DNA of 64,000 nucleotides from UBA1443 sp964445745 (lineage in GTDB: Bacteria > Omnitrophota > Omnitrophia > Omnitrophales > Aquincolibacteriaceae): assembly GCA_964445745.1 (NCBI GenBank), contig CAYULU010000001.1, positions 40,610 to 104,609 on the forward strand, written 5' to 3'. The notes beneath the pieces were generated by a model that ran no database searches, was not told where the DNA came from, and saw nothing but the letters and a program-made list of their open reading frames with translations. Below are positions 36,926-47,900 of the stretch, piece by piece. Both the position numbers and the translations under genes were made by a program. Numbering within the stretch: the first letter of the stretch is position 1; every line of letters starts with the position of its first letter.

Positions 36926-37042
36926 ATGTTTTTAACGTCATTTCCGTTTGTCCATCCGATGAATCCATCCCTTATTTTGCAGTCACCGACTGAGGATGCT
37001 CTCGTCATCAAAGTTGAAGATCACCCTGACGTGGAATCCTGA
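36926..37042 (+). CDS. Possible very short protein (38 aa)
   Basis: An open frame runs from ATG 36926 to TGA 37040-37042 with GAAAGGTG about 6 nt upstream. The product is hydrophobic at first (MFLTSFPFVHP) and acidic at the end (VIKVEDHPDVES). No family is recognised. The spacing fits the preceding small genes, but the length alone gives little support. Confidence 0.3.
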   Translation: MFLTSFPFVHPMNPSLILQSPTEDALVIKVEDHPDVES

Positions 37043-37113
37043 ACGGTTTCCCGTCGCTCTCCTTGCAATTCGAGGGGGCTTACGTAAAATAGGCTCCTCA
37101 CGTTAGGAGAATT

Positions 37114-38694
37114 ATGAGGCAATTCACACATACCTTGAAGCCACGGGAGCAATGGGGGACACAACTTGGGCTGATTCTTGCCATGGCGGCGAATGCGGTC
37201 GGATTGGGCAATTTTCTTCGTTTTCCCGTGCAATGCGCGAGCCATGGCGGCGGAGCTTTTCTCATCCCTTACTTTATCGCATTTATTCTTCTCGGGATTC
37301 CCCTCATGTGGATCGAATGGGGAATCGGGCGTTTTGGCGGCAAGTACGGACATGGGACCACCCCTGGAATGTTTCACTACTTATGGCGCCATCCCATAGC
37401 CAAGTACATCGGCGCGATCGGGATTGCGGTGCCGTTTCTGCTGGTGATCTACTACAACTACATTGTGTCCTGGACCTTGGCTTATAGTGTATTTTCTTTC
37501 ACGGGGAAGTATGCGGGGCTGACGAGTTTTGAGGGGATGTCGGAATTTCTTGCGGCCTATCAGGGAAAGGTCTCCAATGCTCATTTCCCGACGATTGCGA
37601 CGGCGTTCCTTTTTTTTGTGATAACACATAGCATTATGATGTGGGTGGTTTCGCACGGGGTGACTCGGGGGATTGAACGACTGGTCCGGATCGCCATGCC
37701 TCTCATCATTGTTTTTGGAGTGATCCTTGTGGTTCGGGTGCTGTTCATTGGTACGCCGAATCCGGCCTACCCGGAAAACAATATTGCGAACGGGTTTGGC
37801 TTTATCTGGAATCTGGATTTTTCAGTTTTAAGGGACAGTAAGGTTTGGTTGGCCGCTACAGGACAGATTTTTTTTACTTTAAGCGTCGGTTTTGGAGCGA
37901 TTCAGACCTACGCAAGCTATCTCAAACCCAAAGATGATGTTGTTCTCTCGAGTATCGCGACTTGCGCCACGAATGAGTTCTGCGAAGTTGTTTTGGGTGC
38001 GTCGATTGCCATCCCGGTGACGCTTGCCTTTTTTGGTCTCGCTCAGACACGCTTGATTGCGGCAGGGGGGTCTTTTGATCTTGGTTTTTTTGCGATGCCG
38101 ATTATTTTTCAGCAGATGATGTTCGGCCAATTTTTCGGAGCGATCTGGTTTTTTCTCCTGTTTCTTGCGGGACTTACATCTGCTGTCGCGATGGCTCAAC
38201 CCATGATGGCTTTTTTGCAGGAGGAATTTCGAATGACTCGAAAAACTGCTTCGTGGGTGGTCGGCACCATGGTTTTCTTTTTTACGCTCCCCGTGATTTT
38301 TTTTCTAAAGCATGGATTTCTTGATGAACTCGATTTCTGGGTGGGGACTTTCGGGCTAGTGGTTTTTGCCATTATTGAGGTGGTGCTTTTTATCTGGGTA
38401 TTTGGCGAGCGAAACGCCTGGAAGGAAATTAACTCGGGGTCGGAGATCCGTATACCGCGCGTCGTGATCCGAATTATGAAATACGTGACGCTGGCCTATT
38501 TGGTTGTTCTGTTGGTGTTTTGGCTTGCCCAGGACGGAATTTCTTTTTTGCTGATGAAAAATGTAACGCGAGAAGATTTCCCTTATGTTTGGTTCGCAAG
38601 GTTTATGATGGCGGGGGTGTCTGCCCTGATGATCTTTTTGGTGCATCTGGCATGGCAACGCAAACATCACATCCAGCAGAGAATTCCCGATTAA
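37114..38694 (+). CDS. Sodium-dependent amino acid transporter, NSS (LeuT-like) family
   Basis: This inner-membrane symporter couples Na+ entry to uptake of an amino acid or related solute; the substrate cannot be told from the sequence. The N terminus has the NSS signature: W-G-T-Q-LGLILAMAANAVGLGNFLRFP, with the unwound helix 1 sodium and substrate site, then GGGAFLIPYF. About 11-12 transmembrane helices run to the C terminus. SVGFGAIQTYASYL fits helix 6, and LAGLTSAVAMAQP fits helix 8, with its sodium-site serine. The 526-residue length is typical. TTAGGAG lies 4 nt before the ATG. Confidence 0.93.
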   Translation: MRQFTHTLKPREQWGTQLGLILAMAANAVGLGNFLRFPVQCASHGGGAFLIPYFIAFILLGIPLMWIEWGIGRFGGKYGHGTTPGMFHYLWRHPIAKYIGAIGIAVPFLLVIYYNYIVSWTLAYSVFSFTGKYAGLTSFEGMSEFLAAYQGKVSNAHFPTIATAFLFFVITHSIMMWVVSHGVTRGIERLVRIAMPLIIVFGVILVVRVLFIGTPNPAYPENNIANGFGFIWNLDFSVLRDSKVWLAATGQIFFTLSVGFGAIQTYASYLKPKDDVVLSSIATCATNEFCEVVLGASIAIPVTLAFFGLAQTRLIAAGGSFDLGFFAMPIIFQQMMFGQFFGAIWFFLLFLAGLTSAVAMAQPMMAFLQEEFRMTRKTASWVVGTMVFFFTLPVIFFLKHGFLDELDFWVGTFGLVVFAIIEVVLFIWVFGERNAWKEINSGSEIRIPRVVIRIMKYVTLAYLVVLLVFWLAQDGISFLLMKNVTREDFPYVWFARFMMAGVSALMIFLVHLAWQRKHHIQQRIPD

Positions 38695-38996
38695 TTTTTT
38701 CACGCATCTTCTGCCCTTCTAAAGCGTAGATTTGAATCCGCGTATCGGCTCCCCGTACTTTCATGACTGATAATTTTGTCAAACTGCTATAGCAAAAAAT
38801 AGTAAAACATAGCAAAATTATATAATAAGATAAAAAATACTATAAAAACATCCTTGAAATAGCTTCGCTGTGATGGCATGCTTTAAGTAGATGTAAATAA
38901 TCAACATATAAAAATTAGATCAGCTTACTACCGTTGGCTGTCTTGACGGGCTGGCGTGTTGAGGAACTTCGAACCTTTAGTAAGACAACATTTTTT
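38695..38996. other. AT-rich upstream region with phased 10-bp repeats
   Basis: No gene is seen in these 302 bp. Three direct units, ATAGCAAAAA, ATAGTAAAAC and ATAGCAAAAT, begin at 38789, 38799 and 38809, exactly one helical turn apart. Palindromic GCTATAGC (38786-38793) overlaps the first. A TATAAT (38821-38826) and TATAAA (about 38840) follow. This looks like the control region of the giant gene downstream, either as intrinsically bent DNA or as an operator array. I cannot assign a -35 box. Confidence 0.5.
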
Positions 38997-41900
38997 ATGA
39001 GCGATAAAACTATCAAAAACAAGAGTGTTCAATTTCGGGTTACTGCCCTTGCGGTCTTGGTCTGTTTTATAACCACGAGCGTATCGTTACCTGTGTCCGC
39101 AGATGCTTCGTCCGCAGGTCCTGCTGTTCCAACCCTTTTGCCCTTTGCTGAGTTGACCATTCCAGATGAGTTGGGAACCATGACGAAAGCGGTTGGAGCT
39201 CAAAGTGTGGCGGCGGGTGATCCGGGAAAAACCAGTGTCCAGGATTCTTCTCAACGAACCGTTATCCTGATTCAAGATGCCCATGCCGTGAATGATGCCC
39301 AGAATAAAATTCAACAAATAATCGCGCATCTGCAGACCCATCATTATGCCGACGTGCTCCTTGTGGAAGGGGCGCAAGGTCGTTTAGACCCCACGATACT
39401 CCGGAATTATCCCGATAAAAATGTAAAACAGAGAGTCATCAACGAATATCTCGAGCGAGCAGAGCTTGCCGGTGTGGAATCTGCCGCTGTATTAAATGAC
39501 ACGCTTGGCCGTTTCGAAGGAGCGGAAGACTGGGCCCTTTATTCGGAAAACTTCGATGCCTATCAGCGAGCGCAGGCGGAAAAAGAAAGTCTCCTGGACG
39601 TCCTGTCGGGTTATGAGCATAAGCTCGAAATGGAAAATACCGGTCGAATTAATTCGAGGCTGGAGGATTTTCTGAAACAGTGGACAGGGTTTCGATCCGG
39701 CTCTGTTTCCTTTCATGACATGCTTATTTCCCTGCAGGAGTTTTCAAGTCTGGCGAAAGAGGGGGATGGTTTCTCAGAGCTCAAAAGAATCCTGGATGCA
39801 CTGGGTTATGAGAAATCAAGCCAACCGACTGCGCTCGAACCTGCGGTGAAAAAAATGGCCGCCGAATTCAAACAGAAATTTGCGAACGTGATGGATGTCC
39901 GTGACCAGGCGAACTTTTACATGAACTATCAGAAATTCCTGACGGGGCAGTTGGGAGCAGGTGAAATGCTGAGTCATCTTCTTCGTCTGGGACGGAAGTT
40001 GGGGAAGGAACCCAGGCTCAGTCCGGAAATGCGTCGTCTTCTGGGGCACACGCAGACTTTGGCCGCGATCAAGGGCAACAGACTTTTTGAGGAGCTGAAC
40101 CGGTTTCTTGTGATGGTCGCCATGAGCCTCGCCCAAAACTCCGACGATGTAAGCACGGTCGAGCGATATGAAAAATTGTTCATTCTTGAAGATCTTGTAA
40201 AACTGGAGTTGACCCATCACTCGATATCCTCATTAATGAAATCTGGAGCGCACAGTACGAAAGTCGAAACGAGTTCCCGTGCCCCTGATTTACAGGCCCC
40301 CGACAAAATCAAAGTCCTGAATTTGGATGATTTTGATTTGGGATTTCTTTCAGATTTCGGATTGAGCGTTTCGGATTTTGAAAAAAGACTGCAACCGGCC
40401 ATTGATTTTTACCGGGCCGCCTTGGAACGTGACCGGGTGTTCTATGAGCGGATTAAAGCAGTGCCCGAAAGCGATCGTACGATTGTCCTGATTGCCGGAG
40501 GCTTTCATACCAGCGGGATCGAACGACTGCTTCGTGAGAATCAGGACTCGTATGCGGTTGTGACTCCCAGAATCGAATCCCTCAAAGGATCGGAAAATTA
40601 TTTTCGCGTCATGAATAACGATTTTTCCTACCAGAAATATCTTGGCACTACCTACTATGATGGATTGATCCGTCATGCGATTCGCAAATTGACGGAAGGC
40701 CTCGGTGAGGCTGAGCTCCGGCAAACAGCCAAGCGTTGGCGCGATAATCTTATCCGGGACCTTGCCTCGCAAAACAGGATCACGGACTTCGGGCAATATA
40801 GCCACTATCTTGATGATTTAAATCAGGTTTATGCTGAACGTTTTGCCAAAGATCTTAAACCTCTTACCAAGGAAGATATCCTGGAGGTGATTAAAAAGGA
40901 GTTAGAGAAGTTTAAATCAGATGTGCTGGTTTCACTGCGGAGGCAAGTCGAAGGTGATCTGCAAAGTACCACGGCCGGGATTCAGGGTCTGGAGGATCAA
41001 AAAGAATCTTCCGGCACAAAGCCTTCGGATCTTGCGCTTGATATTCCCGTTTCCAAGCCATCGATGTTGAGCGCGGCTCTAGCGCTTGCTCCCAGGGTTC
41101 CGATATTAAAACTGCCTCTCAGTGAAGTCCGCCAGCCGACGGTAGTGGCCAGCGATATTCCTGAAGCCTTGAGGGAACCTGTGTCGCTAGAGGCCAGCGG
41201 CATTGAGATCGGGCCGGGGGTAGGAGAAGAAGGTTCAGGGCGGAGTGAGACCCGGGTTAATGATGCGGTGAAAGAGAAAATTGAAAGCATTCGTGCCGGA
41301 TTGCATCAGTTACTGCGCTGGCTTGTTGCAAAAATGGCGGTCGGCCCGTGGCGGGAAAAGATGCTCGGGTTTTTACTTGAAAGCGACCATGTGAAAATTC
41401 TGATCGACGACGGGAAAAAACATCAGCTTAAGCGATACGTCGCGAAATACGAGCCGAAGACCGGGCGCGTATATTTGTCTCAGGTGTTTCCGGGACATTA
41501 TTCAAAAGAGAGCCTTTTAAGCCATCTCCCCGGGGCTGCTCAGCCGGAGATCTATAAAGGGAAAGGGGTGGAATTAATTTTGGGGGATGATGGTCGACCG
41601 TATCTATCAGTTAAATTTGATCAACCGGTGCTAATTGTTGATAGCGATCAGAAAATCCTTCAGTCAGAAAACATCAAGCCTCTTCTGGTGCCGCTTCCTA
41701 AAGTGAGCGAGACAATTGCTTTTCTCAAGAAAACGGTGCCGGGTTTCAGCCGTTGGCAGAAGGCGCGTGTGAAGGCACTGGAACAGCAAAAACTCGAAGC
41801 AGCGAGATTATGGTTTAATGCAGGCCGTTTTATGGCAAGAGAGTCCAAGGCCTTTGATAAGGATGGGGATGTCGATACACTGGAATACGGATCCAGCCGA

Positions 41901-44900
41901 TTTGAGGTCGGCATATCGGATTCCGGGGAGGAAATTGTTGTTAGGGTATTTAATCGTGATACGGGAATACTGGACGGGATTCTTTTCTACCCGTTTTTGG
42001 TTGGTGCCTGGTTCACGGCAGGTCAAGGATACGCGAATGAGATCCCGGTTTTGGATCCTGGTCTTCCGCCGATGGCTCTGAGATTTAGCTTGGGAGACAA
42101 GGGGGTTTATGTTTCCTCGGTTGCGGAGATTTCTGTCTACTTGCAGGCGGATGGTGTTCGTTCTGAGGAGTTAATACCGAGTTTCGAAGAAGCTGTGGCC
42201 AAGAATCCTGATTACCCCGGTGTTCTCCTTCCTCACACTGCCGGGAAAATCGAAAAACTAAAGTTGTTTCCGTTGGAACAGTCTCCGGACATGATAGGTC
42301 CTCCCTTTCATGTCAATCCTGAGGGCCCAAATGCCCCTTATATTCTTCGGGCGAGAGCTGAGGTTCGGAGTGAGGATGGGCGCCGGCCCGCTGGGATGAT
42401 ATCCAATGTTCGTAAGATTCTCATGGCCGGCATCTTATCTATTGCGATGATGAGTTCTGCGATTGCGATGTCACCCCGAAGTTTTGGAGCCTTTCAAGGC
42501 GGACTTCAGACCCTTGGTTGGTATACAGGAAAAGTTGACCGAAAGGATGGACCCCGGACACAGTCGGCTGTCAGGACGCTCCAGACCATACTTCGTGATG
42601 AATTGGGGTTTACAGGGATTCGTGTTAACGGGCGCTATGACGATCCAGCGACACTGGCGGCAGTTAAAGAACTCCAGCGAAAGTTTCAGGAGCTCTGGAC
42701 TGCGAAATATCGGGGCGGAGTGGACGGAGTTTTAGGCCCAGCAACGGCGCCTTTTTTTAAGCGGTACCTGGAACTTCTCAGAAAAGGGAGAGAGGCCCAA
42801 GGGCTTGTCGGTCAGGGTTTGTCAGATTCTGTGGTTTTGCCGTCCTATTTTCTATCGGATCCGGCCACCGAAGTTCTGAATAACCCAACCTTGCAGGCAG
42901 GTTTCTCTGGCTTGGGTTTTCAGGTGATTCAGCGGTTACTGGTATCTCGGCAACTTGTTCCGAAAACGCAAGAAACCAGGAATTTTATCTACACCTATCT
43001 GTATGAGACCCATCAGATAGTTCAGACGGCTAAACAAACGCTGACGGACTCCGAGTTTCAACGTGTTTTTCATTCAAAAAAATCTGAAATGACTCTGGAG
43101 CGGGTGGCCCAACTCGCGATGTTCGTTTTTGATCTGAATAATCACGAGAGCATGGGACATGTCCATATCAAAAACAAACGAGGCAGCGATTTTTCTCAAG
43201 CGCAAATCGTGATAGGGACTCGAAAAGAACTTTTTCAAAAAAACTTGTTTAAAAAAATAGCGGGAGTTACAGAGACTCAGCCTGCGACATCGAAGGAGTG
43301 GGAAGAATTTCTCGTAACTGGTTCTTCCGCGAACCGAAACCGCATTGCGATGGTGATTATTCATTTTTTAAGAGCTCCCCGAGGCTTGTCTTTTGAGAAA
43401 TTGTTCCCGATAGATACTGTGGAAGGATCGAAAATTTGGGGGAAATATTACCAAACCCAGTCGCTTGAAAAAGCGATGAGGAATTTCAGCGAAAGGGCTA
43501 AACGTTTTAGAGATGATTGGGGCCAAGTGACACAATATTATTTGTCACACCAGCGCTCGGAGGTGAGGGCTGAGGGAAGCTTGCCTGATGATGTTCGTGA
43601 TTCGATGTTGCCGGAAAAATTACCGAATGTTGTGATACTGTCCCCGGTTTTTAATGAGCGGGATAAGCTTCCGGAGGTTTTGGAAAATATTAAACAGCAG
43701 AAATATTTAAAGAATGTGATTTTTGTTGATGATGGTTCAAGTGACACGACGGCGACGTTTCTGCGGGATTCGGGTGTTTATTTTATTTCTTTTGCCAAAA
43801 ACGCACAGAAAGAAGGCGCTCTTTTGAATGCGCTGGAAATCTTGCAGAATCGCTATGGGTTGCCCGATTATTTTGTGGCGATAGACGGAGATTCTTATTT
43901 TGGCGGAGAGAACATCCTCGCTGTTCTGAAGAAAGCGATTAAGGAGATGGAAAAGGGGGGCAATGTGGCCCGCCCGATTGATATTGAAGCTCATTTGACC
44001 GCCCGTTCCGGGGCTCTCGAATGGCTCCAGGGGATCCACTGGTATTTAACGATGGGGATCCGCACGATCTATTCAAAAATTTCTTTTTTCCCTCCGAGTT
44101 TGTTGGGCGGAGGAAATATTTTTAAAACCCAGGTCTTTTTGGATGCCGTTGCGAAAAGAAAGGCCGGTTTCGAAGCAGGGGATGTGGAATTAAACGGGAT
44201 TATTAGTTCGATGGGGAAAGTGGCGAAACCCCTTTCGACCGTCAGGGTCAGAACCGAAGTTTTTAAGAAATGGAATGACTTTTTTAAGCAACAAAGAAGG
44301 TGGGCTCGTGCCCAGCTCGAAGGAACTCCAAACTGGTTTTTTGCTGTTTTTCTGTCAGGCCTTGTTTTATTTGACGCGTTCATTTTATGGAATCTCCCGG
44401 CATTTCTGGCCCTGACGGCGGTGTTAGCGGTTGCGTCTGTTTTTTCGGTCATGTTGCGTTACGGGGTTATGCAGTTCCAGAAGTTTGCTAGCGCGGGTTC
44501 GAAACGAAATTTGCCTGAACAACAATCGATTCGTGTCCGGTTTTGGCGTGATGTTGTGTTGTTATCGCCGTTACTTGCTCTTTATGAAACTGTCAATATG
44601 TTTACCATGTTCAACGTGGCAACCTTCCAACAATTGCAGGCTCCCAAAAGTATTCCTCCGTGGACCGATACGACTGCTACACGCTCCGAGATTCGTAGCG
44701 ATGAGATTGATCCTAATCCTAATGATTATGGTTTAAGGAGGGGGAGACTGAGCCGGGATTCAGAAATAATGCTGGGGTCTCTTGCGGATTATCTTTCCAG
44801 AAACCAGATAGCCAGAGATGACGCGAACCTGATAGCTCGGACACTAGTTCGTATGAAACCTCTGTCTCTGGAACTACTCCGTGATTGGGGAGTCCTCACA

Positions 44901-47900
44901 GCGGAAGAAACCAGGCTGGTCGCCGCCGGGGATATTGGCAAAATCATGATTTCTCAGGATATGAGTAATTCCCTTGCCCAAAGAATGCGGCGTCTTCTGG
45001 AATCTTATGATCAACGAGAATTTTATGATCAACGACGCTACACCAGGGCACAAAAGGATGTTCTCTTGTCGCGGCTTATTCCCGTTGACCAGATCGATGC
45101 AATTTTGGCCCGAAGTCCGGACCTTAATGACGGCGTTGTGATTGAGATGCTGGACAGCCGCTTTTCTCTGATTCTTCAAATGGATCGCGCCATTGAAATT
45201 GCGGCAAGTCTGCGAGAGTTGGGCATTGTTTCTAGTCTGGCCTGGAGAATTTTGATCAAGCAGGGGACTGATCGGGCATTGTCTTGGGCCTCTGACGCAC
45301 AGGCGGTCGTTGAAAGAATTAAGGACGCTCAAGGAGTGAACGGACAAAGAAATGCCTGGCTGATGATTATGAATCACGGCATTGAAAAAGTGGAAGAAGC
45401 TGAACGTCGAGGGACACTTCCTAAATTGATGAACGCGTGGGACACACGCTCCGAGCTTCGCGACAATGACATCCCCGAAGGGCTGAAAGAGGAGATTCAG
45501 AGGGCTTATGGCAGGGCTGGCGGGCCGGAGATTTTTGCAGAACATTTATCCATGGAAAATATTATCCATCAGGTTCTGGAAGATTTTGGCAAAGACAACA
45601 ACGTGAAGCTGGTAGAAGGAAAGGATTTTGAGCTTTTTTGGTACCGGCAGCGTTTTGGAATTATCATGAAAAATGCCGAATCTAACAAATATAACACGGA
45701 CGAGGTCAAAGCCGAAATTATTGAGCGACTTAAATCTTATTACCATAAGTATAAGCCCAAAATAAATGTAAACGTTGAGCCTCTTGATGATGGAGTTGAA
45801 GTATCTTACCGGATCACTCCGGCCTCGCTGACGGAATTCGGAAAGTTTTTCGGAACGGCAGATATTCAATATTATGATGAAGGTCACAGATTCCCGAGGC
45901 CTTTTACCCCCGAAGAAATACGGGAGAAATTTGTCCATAAGGCGGAAATGTTCTTGAGAGGAATGGAACTTTATGAGCTACCACCTGATGCAATCGAAAA
46001 ATTCAAGAAGTGGGCATTGGGTGTTGTTGCCTCTGCACTTGCCAATTCGGACCGGTATGGACGGAAGGAGATTATCCGGACGGAGTCGATCAAGCGTAGT
46101 GTTCGTGAAAGACATGAGGACGGATACAGGTATACGACCTTGAATGCCATGAGGAAAAATGCTGAGGGAAGTGTTCTGTTTGATTTCTTGCTTCGTGAGT
46201 TACGTCGCCGCGAAAATGCCAAACGAGTTGTCTATCTAGCTCGCGGTGCGGGGAGCTTGAAGAAAGTCGCACGGTATGCGAATTGGTTGTTTTCTCCCGA
46301 AATTGTGCAGGGGGCTCGTGAGAATTTTCTTTTTATGCTTTCGCAGGATACCGAATGGGATGTTATTCGTGACATTAAAGATCTATTCCGATTTTCTCCT
46401 GAGACATACCTCCCGGGGGAAGGGGGCGATCCTGATGAGTTTGTGGAAAGCGTTTCCTATGATGTCTTGGAAAGACAAGCGATGGAAATTCTTGAGGATT
46501 TAGACAATGGGAAGAGTCGTTTGATGCACGGACCAGGACTGGGTGCGCGGGAAATTAAACCTCACGGCGAGGATGGAAAAGGCCCTAATCGATTTGCTCA
46601 GTTTTTTGACAGAATCTATGACTGGGTCAAGGAGGCAGGGATTGTGGACGGTCTTCAACCTGGGGAGACTATCCTGGTCGTGGATGAGTCTTCCAGCGGG
46701 ACTTACCCCTGGATTTTGAAATATGTAATTGAAACACGATACCGCGCTGAGTTGGCAAAACGGTTGGGAAAACCTGTATCGGAGATCAAGCTCCAGGTTA
46801 TTTTTTGGGCGGGCGGTCGATCGAATAATGACTATGGAATCGTAGGTTTTCCTATGTTTTACCCCAATGACTATAAGAAAACTTTTGGGTTCGGAGATTT
46901 TGCCAGCCACGCAATTAGCGTTGCAGGAGAAAATATGCCGCATCCGGTAAAGGTTGGTCGGTACAGCAAGGGGGATGCGGATGAAGGGGAGTATGAGGTG
47001 GAAGAAACTGATGTGCTTTTGGGGGCTTACCTGAATTCGATGTTTATCTACAATGAAGTGGTGAAATTTTATAGCGAGCTGAATGGTATTGTGCTCAAAA
47101 AGGACAAAACCGAACAAGAGTGGAATCTGGTTTTGCATTACCTGGCACTTAAACTGCCCCCAGAGGTAGAGGTCACCCCTGCGGCGCTCGCCCGTGCGTC
47201 CGGATTTGCCTTAACGGCAGATGATATCCAGAAGGAACTGTCTCGCTCTGAAACGAGGGGGTCTGTTCCTTTGAAGGACGGGTTTGAGAAATTCGTTGAA
47301 CGGGTGGATGTGATCCGAAGAGAATGGGACACTTCTGTAAAGAAAGCAGATGAAGGAAAACAAGGGGCTAAAGAATCATTCGCATCGGAAGCTGTCGTGA
47401 GTCTGGGCGCTTTAAAGAGTGGTCATCTTTGTCTGGTGCGAGGCAATTTTGACAAGCTGACTCAGGGTCTTCGTACCGCTCTGGATGCGGTCCGGGATGA
47501 ATTTCCGGTATTTAAATCAGGGGATGAAACTGACCCATTATCGGGCGAGCTCAAAATGCTTACTGAGCTTGTTCGCAATATCTCGCAACATGTCCAGAGT
47601 AAGGAAGGGATTGTGGCGATCCAGTTCGATAAGGAAGCCAAACGGTTGTATGTGGCAGCGATTGATCGAGGCGCCGGTTTTTCCTTCCGGACGCAAGGTG
47701 CTGAAGAAGCGTCTGGCATTGCAATTCGTGATGCGGGGCATTTTGTACAAAGTGGAATTAATCGTGTTGGCGAAGGAATTGGAATGAGAGCTGTTGTCCG
47801 GCAATGCGAACACGTTTTAATACGCAGTGGCGATAAAGAATGGTCTGATGAAGATCTTAAGTCGCAAGGGGTAATTCCGGGAGTTGAGCGAAAGGATGGT

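Noticed and set aside
38934..38996. TTG start 21 codons upstream for the third giant gene
   Set aside because: The added residues push the signal peptide inward and have no ribosome-binding site; ATG 38997 gives a standard signal peptide.
41121..41135. LSEVR in the third giant protein as a further junction motif
   Set aside because: It lacks the first arginine of R-[S/A]-E-x-R, so I did not count it, although it lies in a linker.
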